64,000 nt of DNA from GCA-2686295 sp964402995 (GCA_964402995.1 CAYOEA010000001.1:186001-250000); one strand, 5' to 3'. Counted from the stretch's first letter, positions 25,379 to 33,701 are shown. The notes: generated by a model from the letters alone, not told the origin. Numbers and translations are program-made.

Positions 25379-26776
25379 CTACTTATTCATTCTAAGCATG
25401 CCCAAACCTGTTTTGATATAATTTGGAAGATTTCCAGGATTTAATAAAGCAGTTTTTAGAAAATAAGATATCTTACTTGGTCTAAAGTAAAACTTTCTGG
25501 TTGCATACACATACAAATCCCATAACTCTTGCGAAGTCATATTCTCATGCTCAAATATAGGTTTTCCAGATACAGTAAACTTAGACCAATTAGTTGTTTT
25601 CAATCTGTCTTTATATATGTCGTATACTTTTGTTCCAGGATAAGGAACCAATACTCCAAATTTTGCAATATCTGGATTAAGTTTGATAGAAAAATTAATT
25701 GTTTTCATTATAGATTTCTTTGTCTCACCAGGCAAACCCAATAAAAATAATCCCCAACGAGAAAAACCATAATTTTTAGATATTTTAAAAGCATGACTTA
25801 TTTTTTTTAGAGTTATACATTTATTATTCAGATCCAATATTCTTTGGTCTCCGCTTTCAACACCAAATACTAAACCATCAAAACCAGCGTTCCAAAATGA
25901 ATCTAACATTTCTTTATCCATTGAATCAACTCTCACACCATTTTGAGGGAATAATGATAAATCATAATTTCTTCTAGTTATCTCTTTACAAAGTGCAACT
26001 GTTTTCGTTTTATTCATATTAAAAACATCATCTGAAAAATTTATTCTTTTCACACCAAAAGTGTTCACTAATAAATCTATTTCTCCAAGTATATTCTCAT
26101 TAGACCTTACCCTTAGGGTTCTACCAAATATATTCTTATTGCAAAATGAACAAGTATAAGGACAGCCCCTGCTTGTAAAAATATTAGCTGTAGAAGCTTT
26201 TTTTGAACCAAAATAATGATATTTCTTTAAATCTAATAAATGCCATGCAGGATATGGAATTTCATCCAAATTTTTAATTAAAGGCCTATTAGGATTATGA
26301 AAACATTTTTTTTTATGTTTAAAAGAAATTCCTTTTATGGATGAAGTTTTTTGTTTATTCTTAATTGCATTAGCTAACTCTAGAAAAGTTTCTTCACCTT
26401 CTCCACGAACAATAAAATCTGCATATTCTAACCCTTCTTCCGGTAACGCAGTTGGATGGGGTCCACCGATGACATATTTAATGTCAGGAAAGTTTTTCTT
26501 AAGAGAGTCTATAATTTTGTAAACAGTCAATATTAAAGGAGTTGTGGATGTGAAACCTATCACTGAAGGAGAATAATCTTGAACAAGTTTTATTAACCTA
26601 GATAAATCATGCCTATTAGTACTTAAATCTAAAATTTTCACCTCAAAATCATCACGTTCTAGAACTGAAGCAATATACGCAAGGCCAATAGGAGGATTCT
26701 CTGGAGCGAGATGTTTTAAATGAGTATACATTCGAATATCAACAGGCGGTTTTATAAGGAGAACTCTCATCATCAT
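25379..26776 (-). CDS. B12-binding radical SAM protein
   Basis: A 465-aa protein with an N-terminal cobalamin-binding domain (about 1-140; VLLIKPPVD, YVIGGPHPTALPEEGLEY) and a radical SAM barrel with C205, C209 and C212 in TSRGCPYTCSFC, binding a 4Fe-4S cluster. It resembles the BchE/hopanoid-type methylase and cyclase group, whose substrates are diverse. The ATG at 26776 is favoured by a TATA-like ACTATTTAAGC about 26 nt upstream. It also lies in the segment between the tRNA-Thr 3'-end copies. Substrate unknown. Confidence 0.9.
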   Translation of the reverse strand: MMMRVLLIKPPVDIRMYTHLKHLAPENPPIGLAYIASVLERDDFEVKILDLSTNRHDLSRLIKLVQDYSPSVIGFTSTTPLILTVYKIIDSLKKNFPDIKYVIGGPHPTALPEEGLEYADFIVRGEGEETFLELANAIKNKQKTSSIKGISFKHKKKCFHNPNRPLIKNLDEIPYPAWHLLDLKKYHYFGSKKASTANIFTSRGCPYTCSFCNKNIFGRTLRVRSNENILGEIDLLVNTFGVKRINFSDDVFNMNKTKTVALCKEITRRNYDLSLFPQNGVRVDSMDKEMLDSFWNAGFDGLVFGVESGDQRILDLNNKCITLKKISHAFKISKNYGFSRWGLFLLGLPGETKKSIMKTINFSIKLNPDIAKFGVLVPYPGTKVYDIYKDRLKTTNWSKFTVSGKPIFEHENMTSQELWDLYVYATRKFYFRPSKISYFLKTALLNPGNLPNYIKTGLGMLRMNK

Positions 26777-26893
26777 AAAATAAAATGATTCAGCTTAAAT
26801 AGTTTTCTTTAACTAATTACCAAAAAAAAATTAGTGAAAAAATTATGTCCAAACTTAGTAAAGATTGAAAAGCTGTTGTAAAACTGATCTAAT

Positions 26894-26915
26894 TCTCGGA
26901 AGAGGCTTTCTAAAG
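26894..26915 (+). repeat. attR-like copy of the tRNA-Thr 3' end
   Basis: A perfect 22-nt copy of positions 24219-24240 in the same direction, 2.7 kb downstream. It covers the last codon and stop of the converging PUA gene. Confidence 0.8.
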
Positions 26916-27356
26916 ATTCCAGTACTTATCTCCAACGTAGAATAAATTTTGAATTACTTTGCCTGAGTTTGCCTGCATTAAATCTTCTGATGAAATAAGT
27001 GCTTTCCCTACAGCTAAACTTTTTTTGTTGTTTTCATCAATAATTACTATATAAGCATTTTTTTCAAATTCTTCAGCGGCAGTTATTCCAGGCCTCATTA
27101 TATCAGCACCTTTAATAACAAATTTTACTGCACCCATATCAACAGTAACTTTTGGAAGTAAGTCTGGATGTTGAAGCAAAATTTTTATGTGAGGAAGCCA
27201 AGTATCTTCAATTTTAATAAAACATATGTTGTCATTAACACTTAAAGTTTCATCCTCTTCTACAACTTTAGATTTTTTGTTCATCAAAGTTTCTGCAAAA
27301 GAATTTAATTCTATGAATTTTTTAATATCAGATTTAGAGTATTGTTTTCTTGCCAT
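26910..27356 (-). CDS. PUA-domain RNA-binding protein
   Basis: A 148-aa archaeal protein with an N-terminal alpha/beta part and a C-terminal PUA domain. The PUA signature is VTVDMGAVKFVIKGADIMRPGI, then VGKALISSEDLM. It resembles the MCT-1/archaeal PUA proteins tied to translation or RNA modification. The end of the gene (final Leu and TAG) lies in the 22-nt copy of the tRNA-Thr 3' end, consistent with the gene once lying tail to tail with tRNA-Thr. Confidence 0.88.
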   Translation of the reverse strand: MARKQYSKSDIKKFIELNSFAETLMNKKSKVVEEDETLSVNDNICFIKIEDTWLPHIKILLQHPDLLPKVTVDMGAVKFVIKGADIMRPGITAAEEFEKNAYIVIIDENNKKSLAVGKALISSEDLMQANSGKVIQNLFYVGDKYWNL

Positions 27357-27453
27357 AATACTAAATTATGATTGAATTATATAATTGTTTTCTTTGTTTT
27401 AAATAAAGCAAAGACTAAGTTTTTTAAATTAAACGAGCATCACAAATAAACAG

Positions 27454-27984
27454 ATGACAATTAGAATTAGTAAAAAGATTCCCGTCCTAACGGTTGAAGC
27501 AATAAAAGAAGTTATTGATAGAAATCATTACATGAGACGATTTGATTTAAAATTTAGAATCGAGACAGGATTTTCAACAATGGCAGCCAGACCAAGAATT
27601 AAGTTATTAATAATTGGTCGAAGAAAATATGTTGTCTCACTTGTAAGAGAAAAAAATAGCTTAAGAATTTCTGATTATAATTACCAAGAACAAATGGGTA
27701 TAATTGCACATGAATTTGAACACATAATTGATTATGATAATAGAGGAGTATTAAGATTAATTGGATTTGTAGTAAGATATATGTTCGATGAATCATATAG
27801 AAAATATATTGAACATAAAACAGATATTGACGCGATAAGAAGAGGATTTGGAAGAGAAGTCTTAGCATTCACTAAAAAACAATATAAAATTTTGAAAGGT
27901 AGAAAATTAAAATACACAAAAAAATTTTATATCTCACCAAACAAAATAAAAGAACTAATGATAAAAGAAAAACTTATTTTCTAA
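27454..27984 (+). CDS. HExxH zinc metallopeptidase-like protein
   Basis: A 176-aa protein with the zinc motif HEFEH (H86, E87, H90) in MGIIAHEFEHIIDY, followed by YIEHKTDIDAIRRG, where the Glu/His/Asp could supply the third ligand. There is one possible membrane-touching hydrophobic stretch (LRLIGFVVRYMF) and no signal peptide, so it may act at the inner face. The overall layout recalls small M48/SprT-like minigluzincins, but the family is not certain. Its end overlaps the MscS gene by 11 nt tail to tail. Confidence 0.7.
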   Translation: MTIRISKKIPVLTVEAIKEVIDRNHYMRRFDLKFRIETGFSTMAARPRIKLLIIGRRKYVVSLVREKNSLRISDYNYQEQMGIIAHEFEHIIDYDNRGVLRLIGFVVRYMFDESYRKYIEHKTDIDAIRRGFGREVLAFTKKQYKILKGRKLKYTKKFYISPNKIKELMIKEKLIF

Positions 27985-29077
27985 CAATCTGAATATGAGG
28001 ATAAGCAACACTAATTGATTTATATTTAGCAATTACTTTTAAGAATTCAGTGTTTATTTCTGACTTCATAATCTTTAAAAATTTATAATGTGCTAAATAT
28101 CTCACGTTTAGACCAACTGACGATTCTGTTAATTCAACACGAACTATTGGTTCTTTCTTTTTATCCTTAACAATTTCATTATGAATAATTTTATAACGAT
28201 TACATTCACTATTTACTGATTTAATTCTTCCTTCAATAAGTTCTCGTTCATGTCGAGTTTTTGCTTGTGAATGCGATTTATTCAATGCAAAAATCATTTC
28301 TTTAAAAGACTTATGAACAACAGTAGTTTCATGACTTGAATTTCCAACATACTTATTAACAATTTTAAACGCAATTTCTTTTAACATTTTTTCAGCTTTT
28401 TTCCAGTCACTTTCATAAGTAATTTGGATAGATAGTTCTTCCCAAAGATAATCACCGGATTTAGTAAAATTAACAACTGAACCTGTTAAAACTAATTCAT
28501 TTGGAAGAGTAATTGTTTTTCCGCTTGGTTCATCAGTGTTTGGCAATATACCATCTAAAACAGTATACATTACTTGAATCTCAACCACATCACCTTTTAC
28601 ATCACCCATTTGAACTCTATCCCCTAATTTGTAAGTTTGATTGAACATTATAGTCACCCAACCAACAATATTTAAAATAGGTTTTTGAAGAGCAAAAGTA
28701 ATACCAAAACCAACAAGCCCCATAGAAGTTATCCAAACTCCTAAGTTACCAATTGCAACTGCCAATGCAGCAATAAGTGCAATAACCCATACAACATATT
28801 TAACAATTGAAGAAGCAGATTTATATTCAAATTCCTTGCCAACGTATTGAAAATATTGTTTAATTAAAGAATCAAAAAAACTTCTTAATAAATAAGCAAC
28901 TACAAATATTAAAATTATAATAATTAATTTTGGAATCCATAAAATTAGTTCTTCTAATACTAAAGAATAATTTTCTACAAGATGAAGATATAATTGATTT
29001 TTAAAACTATAAACTATAAAGAATATGAATAAAAAAATACCAATTACGAAACCCCTTTCTTTATTCTTCAAGTACAC
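27974..29077 (-). CDS. MscS-type small-conductance mechanosensitive channel
   Basis: Releases solutes on hypo-osmotic shock. There are three or more membrane helices (about 11-31, 48-68 and 95-115) and the pore-lining helix plus beta domain signature: VGFGITFALQKPILNIVGWV, then YKLGDRVQMGDVKGDVVEIQ, then TITLPNELVLTGSVVNFT. A ~150-residue cytoplasmic C-terminal part is charged (KNKSHSQAKTRHERELIEGR region). The length of 367 aa is typical of archaeal members. Confidence 0.93.
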   Translation of the reverse strand: MYLKNKERGFVIGIFLFIFFIVYSFKNQLYLHLVENYSLVLEELILWIPKLIIIILIFVVAYLLRSFFDSLIKQYFQYVGKEFEYKSASSIVKYVVWVIALIAALAVAIGNLGVWITSMGLVGFGITFALQKPILNIVGWVTIMFNQTYKLGDRVQMGDVKGDVVEIQVMYTVLDGILPNTDEPSGKTITLPNELVLTGSVVNFTKSGDYLWEELSIQITYESDWKKAEKMLKEIAFKIVNKYVGNSSHETTVVHKSFKEMIFALNKSHSQAKTRHERELIEGRIKSVNSECNRYKIIHNEIVKDKKKEPIVRVELTESSVGLNVRYLAHYKFLKIMKSEINTEFLKVIAKYKSISVAYPHIQIVRK

Positions 29078-29169
29078 GCCCTCTTTTTAATATAGTAAAT
29101 TATGGTGATTCATTATAAAAACTTTTCCAAAATATAATTGTGAGAAAAAGAAAATAAAATAGAATAAAT

Positions 29170-29490
29170 TTATTTTTTATCTTTAATTTCCTGAGCTTTA
29201 GCTTTTAATTCTGCAACTTTCATTTTATCAACTAATTTGTTAAAAGCAGCAATTTGTTTTTCAGATAGTGATCCAAAGCGAAGATATTTGATTTTTATAT
29301 CTCGAAGAAAAGTGTTATCTTTGTAGAATTGTTCTGGAATATCAAAGAATTTTTTCATTTCAGGAGCAGTAATTTCGCCAACCATCTCAGGTTTTTGACA
29401 TTCATAACATACAACAAAACGATTTACTCGAGTTGCTAATTGGTAATTTTTCTTACATTTAATGCATTTTAATTTAAATTGTGTCGCCAT
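29170..29490 (-). CDS. Small zinc-ribbon protein, 106 aa
   Basis: An N-terminal zinc ribbon (CIKC then CYEC, about residues 9-31) is followed by a helical domain with FFDIPEQFYKDNTFLRDIKI and a Lys-rich C-terminal helix (KAKAQEIKDKK). GGTGA just before the ATG supports the start, and a TATA sequence lies at 29524-29535. Likely a nucleic-acid- or ribosome-associated small protein; the exact role is unknown. Confidence 0.7.
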   Translation of the reverse strand: MATQFKLKCIKCKKNYQLATRVNRFVVCYECQKPEMVGEITAPEMKKFFDIPEQFYKDNTFLRDIKIKYLRFGSLSEKQIAAFNKLVDKMKVAELKAKAQEIKDKK

Positions 29491-29560
29491 AAGTCACCTA
29501 GTATAAAATAACTTGAGCAAGAGCTATATATATCTTTTGGAAAACTATAAAAAGAACTGA

Positions 29561-29576
29561 ATTAACTATAGTTAAT
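29561..29576. promoter_or_regulatory. 16-bp perfect palindrome upstream of a micro-ORF
   Basis: ATTAACTATAGTTAAT is a perfect palindrome. It lies between a TATA-like CTATAAAAA (about 29545-29553) and the SD GAGGTG, at the expected transcription start. It has the look of a repressor site. Confidence 0.45.
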
Positions 29577-29600
29577 AGATATCTGTGAGGTGGATACAAA

Positions 29601-29657
29601 ATGGCGTGGAGAATAGATTCGAATGGGTTTTTGTTTGAGGATGTGGAAGAGGATTAG
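29601..29657 (+). CDS. Possible 18-aa micro-ORF
   Basis: ATG at 29601, 18 codons, TAG at 29655-29657; the peptide is MAWRIDSNGFLFEDVEED. What makes it notable is its upstream order: TATA-like box, 16-bp palindrome, SD GAGGTG (about 29587-29592) with good spacing, then ATG. This is the only coding candidate in the 29491-29868 gap; the rest of that gap shows nothing clear before tRNA-Leu. It could be a leader peptide, a small toxin-like peptide or the remnant of a lost gene. Confidence 0.35.
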   Translation: MAWRIDSNGFLFEDVEED

Positions 29658-29868
29658 TAAATAAGCTACACAAACCGTCCTGGATTGGAAGAGAGTGTAA
29701 AGAAAAGTGAACAAATACACCAAAACAGGATAATTTCTTTCTTAAAATCATAAAAAATAGTGTTTCTGAAGAAAACTTTTAAATAAGGGAATGAAATCCA
29801 ATTAGATGTTTAAGCATAAGAGAAGCAAAAAAATAGCTTTTGAATGAATAAACACCAGCACAAAACAT

Positions 29869-29954
29869 GTGGGGGTAGCAAAGTCTGGTCAAATGCGCAG
29901 GACTTAAGATCCTGTCTCTTAGTGGGTTCGTGGGTTCAAATCCCTCCCCTCACA
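29869..29954 (+). tRNA. tRNA-Leu (TAA)
   Basis: Class II tRNA with long variable arm. Acceptor GTGGGGG/CCCTCAC with one G-U pair, anticodon stem CAGGA/TCCTG with loop CTTAAGA giving anticodon TAA, T loop TTCAAAT and discriminator A. No intron. The T stem has one mismatch by my reading. The sequence GGATTTGAAC 44 nt downstream is the exact complement of its T arm. Confidence 0.95.
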
Positions 29955-29997
29955 TATTTTATTCAATTCTAAAACAATCAATTTAAACATAGAACTA

Positions 29998-30060
29998 GGA
30001 TTTGAACATGCTCAAAAATCAAAAATAACTTTTGGCAACACAAAAATCCTCTTTTTGTTG
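29998..30060. other. Structured element C: anti-T-arm sequence plus bulged hairpin
   Basis: GGATTTGAAC (29998-30007) complements the upstream tRNA-Leu T arm (29934-29943). It is followed by TGC-T-CAAAA / TTTTG-GCA (30009-30037, T30012 bulged), then a hairpin CAAAAA/TTTTTG (30041-30046/30052-30057). The order and the bulged T match element B behind tRNA-Thr. A further hairpin AACATAT/ATATGTT lies downstream. Confidence 0.5.
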
Positions 30061-30130
30061 GAATCCCTCCTTTGAAACACGCAACATATAGAATATGTTT
30101 CTGCACGATGTAACCACTCAAGAAAGAAAA

Positions 30131-30140
30131 GTTTTTATAG
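30131..30140 (+). promoter_or_regulatory. TATA box of the saccharopine-dehydrogenase-like gene
   Basis: GTTTTTATAG is centred about 27 nt before the ATG at 30163, the spacing expected for a leaderless archaeal transcript. Confidence 0.5.
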
Positions 30141-30162
30141 TCAATTAAAAAATCATAATCTT

Positions 30163-31317
30163 ATGAAAATACTTATTCTAGGAGGAGGAGCTCAAGGAAA
30201 GGCAGCATTGTATGATCTTTGTCAAAACAAAGAAGTAGAAGCAATTACAATGGTAGAATATGATCTAAAGCAAGTTAAAGAATTTACAGAAAAACTTGGA
30301 GACTCCAGAATTAGACTGCTATCAGAAGATGCAAATGATAAAGAGAAAATTAAATCTCTAATGAGCGAACATGACATCACAATAGACTTATTACCTACAG
30401 AATTTAGAAAACAAATAGCAGGATTAGCAATAAAAACAAAGAAACCGCTAGTAAATACGTCCTTTAAATCAAATATTAAAGATTACGCAGAAGATGCAGA
30501 AGAAGAAGAAGTTCTAATAATGCCAGAAGCAGGACTAGATCCAGGAATTGATTTAATCCTAGCAGGAAAAGCAGTCAAGAATCTAGAAACAGTAGAAGCA
30601 ATAGAATCAAGTTGTGGAGGAATACCTGCACCAGAATATTGTAATAATCCATTAAATTACAAAGTTAGTTGGAATTTTGAAGGAGTGCTAAACGCATACA
30701 AAAGACCAGCAAGTCTAGTAATAGATGGGAAAAAAGTTCCAATAAATGGAGAAGACATATTTAATCACGGTAAAGAAATAGATATCCTAGGAATTGGAAA
30801 ATTAGAAAGATATCCAAATGGATTTGCAACAACTTATGCGCAACAATTAGGAATTAGAAAAGAAGTATCAAATGTAGGACGATATACATTAAGATGGCCT
30901 GGACACTGTGCATTTTGGAAAAAAATGAGTGAATTAGGAATGTTAGATGATGAATCAGAATCAGGAATTTCTCCAAAAAAAATGTTAGCACAAACATTAG
31001 GCCCAAAACTACAATATAAAGACCATGAAGAAGACATGATAATATTAAGAAATGAAATCACAGGATTTAAAGACGGAAAAAAGAAAAAAATAATTCAACA
31101 ATTAGTCGACAAAAGAGATATGAATACAGGTCTTATGGCAATGAACCGAACAGTAGGATTTACTGCAAGCATTGTTGCACAAATGATTCTACAAGGGAAA
31201 ATAACAGGCTATGGAATATTAAATCCAGCACAACACATACCACACCAAGAATTTATCGAAGAACTACAAAAAAGAGGAATCAAGATAAATGAATGGGAAG
31301 AAGATGTGCATTGTTAA
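30163..31317 (+). CDS. Saccharopine dehydrogenase-like NADP oxidoreductase
   Basis: A 384-aa protein with an N-terminal Rossmann domain (MKILILGGGAQGKAALYDL) and the saccharopine dehydrogenase C-terminal domain (LIMPEAGLDPGIDLILAGKA, CGGIPAPE, YTLRWPGHCAFWKK). These signatures match the lysine 6-dehydrogenase/saccharopine reductase group, which acts on amino-acid or polyamine-derived substrates. Archaeal members are often unassigned. The next gene, MazG-like, starts 28 nt later and may be co-transcribed. Confidence 0.88.
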   Translation: MKILILGGGAQGKAALYDLCQNKEVEAITMVEYDLKQVKEFTEKLGDSRIRLLSEDANDKEKIKSLMSEHDITIDLLPTEFRKQIAGLAIKTKKPLVNTSFKSNIKDYAEDAEEEEVLIMPEAGLDPGIDLILAGKAVKNLETVEAIESSCGGIPAPEYCNNPLNYKVSWNFEGVLNAYKRPASLVIDGKKVPINGEDIFNHGKEIDILGIGKLERYPNGFATTYAQQLGIRKEVSNVGRYTLRWPGHCAFWKKMSELGMLDDESESGISPKKMLAQTLGPKLQYKDHEEDMIILRNEITGFKDGKKKKIIQQLVDKRDMNTGLMAMNRTVGFTASIVAQMILQGKITGYGILNPAQHIPHQEFIEELQKRGIKINEWEEDVHC

Positions 31318-31345
31318 ATAAATATAAGTATAAAATAATTTTAAA

Positions 31346-31612
31346 ATGGATGAAAAAGAAATATATCAGAAATCAGTGGATAAATGGGGAGAAGAAAAGC
31401 AAAAGATAATTGCAATTGAAGAACTAAGTGAACTGACAAAAGAAATAACAAAAGATCTTAGAAATAAAGCATCAAAAGAAAATCTAGCAGAAGAAATAGC
31501 TGATGTTGAGTTAATGATAGAACAACTAAAATTCATCTATCAAAATAAAAAAGAAGTATTAGAACATAAAGCATTTAAAGTAAAAAGATTAATGGAAAGA
31601 TTAGAGAAATAA
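31346..31612 (+). CDS. MazG-like nucleotide pyrophosphohydrolase
   Basis: An 88-residue all-alpha NTP pyrophosphatase of the small MazG-like type. The metal-binding EEXXE motif (E25, E26, E29 in IEELSELTKE) and the EEIAD motif (E49, E50, D53 in NLAEEIADVELM) are both present. It probably removes unwanted nucleotides. The length suits a single-domain member that dimerises. It directly follows the saccharopine-dehydrogenase-like gene. Confidence 0.85.
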   Translation: MDEKEIYQKSVDKWGEEKQKIIAIEELSELTKEITKDLRNKASKENLAEEIADVELMIEQLKFIYQNKKEVLEHKAFKVKRLMERLEK

Positions 31613-31657
31613 TTATAATTTTTAAAACCAAACAAAACATGCAAAATGAAACATAAC

Positions 31658-31741
31658 AAAAATTCTAAAAATAGAATTTTTGGAATGTCCCAAAATTTAA
31701 CAAGGTGAAATTTTGAAACAAACAGAAATCAAAGATTTCTG
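31658..31741. other. Three perfect tandem hairpins upstream of pth2
   Basis: AAAAATTCT/AGAATTTTT (31658-31666/31673-31681), CAAAATTT/AAATTTTG (31691-31698/31708-31715) and CAGAAATC/GATTTCTG (31723-31730/31734-31741) follow each other closely. They sit after the MazG-like gene and 26 nt before the pth2 start. They may be a terminator, a 5' UTR element or a small RNA. Confidence 0.45.
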
Positions 31742-31767
31742 AAGTTTAATTTTGCAAAATACACAAA

Positions 31768-32106
31768 ATGAAACAAGCAATAATCGTAAGACAAGACCTC
31801 AAACTTCCGAAAGGAAAAGCCGCAGCTCAAGCAGCGCACGCATCAGTCGAAGCAGTACTTCGAAGCGATAAAGAAGATATAAAAAACTGGCGAATGAGTG
31901 GAATGGCAAAAATAGTCTTGAAAGTAGAAAACGAAAAAGAACTTTTAAAACTTAATCAATTTGCAAAAGATGCAGGATTAGTTACTGCAGTAATTACAGA
32001 TGCAGGCAGAACAGTCGTTGCACCAGGCACAAGAACATGCATGGCAATCGGACCAAATGAAGACGAGAAAATTGATGAAATTATTTCTGAATTGAAACTT
32101 CTTTAG
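31768..32106 (+). CDS. pth2: Peptidyl-tRNA hydrolase 2
   Basis: Recycles peptidyl-tRNA released from stalled ribosomes. The archaeal/eukaryotic Pth2 form is clear: MKQAIIVRQDLKLPKGKAAA, QAAHASVEA, GLVTAVITDAGRTVVAPGTR and TCMAIGPNEDEKID. The length of 112 aa is standard. No SD stands out, and three hairpins precede the gene. It is a housekeeping gene lying just before the LysRS gene. Confidence 0.96.
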   Translation: MKQAIIVRQDLKLPKGKAAAQAAHASVEAVLRSDKEDIKNWRMSGMAKIVLKVENEKELLKLNQFAKDAGLVTAVITDAGRTVVAPGTRTCMAIGPNEDEKIDEIISELKLL

Positions 32107-32152
32107 ATATTAATAACTTTAAGTACAAAAAAAATAGACTTAAATGCAAAAC

Positions 32153-32163
32153 ATTTATATTTA
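32153..32163 (+). promoter_or_regulatory. TATA box of lysS
   Basis: ATTTATATTTA is centred about 29 nt before the lysS ATG at 32187. No SD follows, so a leaderless transcript is likely. Confidence 0.5.
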
Positions 32164-32186
32164 ATAGTATAGTATTTTCTACTAAG

Positions 32187-33701
32187 ATGATGCCGCAAGA
32201 CAATTTAATACAAGAAAGAATTAGAAAGCTCAATGAATTGCGGGAGAGAGGAATAAACCCTTTCCCATATAGTTATAAGAAAGATTCAAATTCAGAAGAA
32301 CTAAAAAAAAGGTTTGAAAAGCTTGCAGCAGAAGAAAAAACAGAAGAAAAAGTTAGTCTAGCAGGAAGAATAATGCAGAACCGAAACATGGGGAAAGCAG
32401 CATTTGTACACATCCAAGACGAACAAGGAAGAATACAATTATATTTTAGAGAAGATGATCTTGGAAAAGAAAAGTATAGACTTCTAAGAAAAGTAGATAT
32501 TGGAGATTACATAGGAATTAAAGGATATATTTTCAAAACAAAAACAGGCGAAGTTACTGTATATATTGAAGACTGGGAAATCTTATCAAAAAGTCTAAAA
32601 CCATTACCAGAAAAACATCACGGACTAAAAGATAAAGAATTACGATATAGACAAAGATATGTAGATTTAATCATGGATCAAAATGTAAAAGAAGTTTTTA
32701 AGAAAAGAAGTTTAATGCTAAAATACATCAGAGAATTCATGGATGATAGAGGATACATGGAAGTTGAAACTCCACTACTACAAACACAGTACGGAGGAGC
32801 AAGTGCAAGACCATTTATTACTCACATCAACGCATGGAATATGCCGATGTTTCTATCAATCTCACCAGAATTATATTTGAAAAGATTAATTGTTGGAGGA
32901 TTTGAAAAAGTCTACACTATTTGTAAAAACTTTAGAAACGAAGGAGTAGATCAAAGTCACAATCCAGAGTTTACAATGATTGAAGCTTATGAAGCATACA
33001 CAGACTACAGTGGAATGATGAAACTTCTAGAAGAATGCTACGAATACGTTGCAAAGAAAATAAATGGAAGTACAAAAGTCAAGCACATCATTGATGAAAA
33101 GGAAATAAAAATTGATTTCAAAGCACCATGGCCAAAAATGACCATGTTAGAAGCTATTGAAGAATATGTAGGTATTGATGCATCAAATATGAGCACAAAA
33201 GACCTAATGAATTTCTGCGATAAAAAAAGTTTAGATTATGATAGAGGAGCTTCATGGGGAGATTTAATTTTAACAATCTTTGAACTTGCAGAAGAACACA
33301 TAATCCAACCAACACATATTTGTGACATGCCAAAAGAAGGAACACCTCTTTGTAAAAGACATAGAGAAGATGAAAGACTAAATGAACAATGCGAACCAAT
33401 TGGTCTAGGTATGGAAATAGGAAATATGTATTCAGAATTAAACGACGCACAAGTCCAAGAAGAAAAATTCAAAGAACAAGTTGAAAAAGGACGAAGCGGA
33501 GATGAAGAAGCACATCCAATGGATGAAGACTTCGTAAATGCACTAATGGTAGGAATGCCACCAACAGGCGGAATTGGCTGGGGAGTTGATAGAATGGCAA
33601 TATTCTTAACAGGAGTTGAAAGCATCAGAGATGTAATTTTATTTCCAACTATGAAACCAGAAGTGAAAGAAGAGAAAGACAAAGAAAAAAAGAAGAAATA
33701 G
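32187..33701 (+). CDS. lysS: Lysyl-tRNA synthetase, class II
   Basis: Charges tRNA-Lys. It has an N-terminal OB anticodon-binding domain (about 55-150; VSLAGRIMQNRNMGKAAFVHIQD) and a class II core with motif 2 (FRNEGVDQSHNPEFTMIEAY) and motif 3 (GGIGWGVDRMAIFLTG). The length of 504 aa is normal, with a Lys-rich tail. Many euryarchaea use an unrelated class I LysRS; the class II form here suits DPANN lineages. Two ATGs start the frame (MM); the first is used. Confidence 0.97.
   Translation: MMPQDNLIQERIRKLNELRERGINPFPYSYKKDSNSEELKKRFEKLAAEEKTEEKVSLAGRIMQNRNMGKAAFVHIQDEQGRIQLYFREDDLGKEKYRLLRKVDIGDYIGIKGYIFKTKTGEVTVYIEDWEILSKSLKPLPEKHHGLKDKELRYRQRYVDLIMDQNVKEVFKKRSLMLKYIREFMDDRGYMEVETPLLQTQYGGASARPFITHINAWNMPMFLSISPELYLKRLIVGGFEKVYTICKNFRNEGVDQSHNPEFTMIEAYEAYTDYSGMMKLLEECYEYVAKKINGSTKVKHIIDEKEIKIDFKAPWPKMTMLEAIEEYVGIDASNMSTKDLMNFCDKKSLDYDRGASWGDLILTIFELAEEHIIQPTHICDMPKEGTPLCKRHREDERLNEQCEPIGLGMEIGNMYSELNDAQVQEEKFKEQVEKGRSGDEEAHPMDEDFVNALMVGMPPTGGIGWGVDRMAIFLTGVESIRDVILFPTMKPEVKEEKDKEKKKK

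Noticed and set aside
24215..26915. Active integrated element
   Set aside because: No integrase, replication gene or second tRNA copy is seen; only the att-like repeats are supported, so it is reported as a candidate scar and not as a mobile element.
29991..30120. Possible minus-strand tRNA, because GTTCAAATCC looks like a T arm
   Set aside because: No acceptor or anticodon stem can be formed around it; it is better read as an anti-T-arm sequence plus hairpins.
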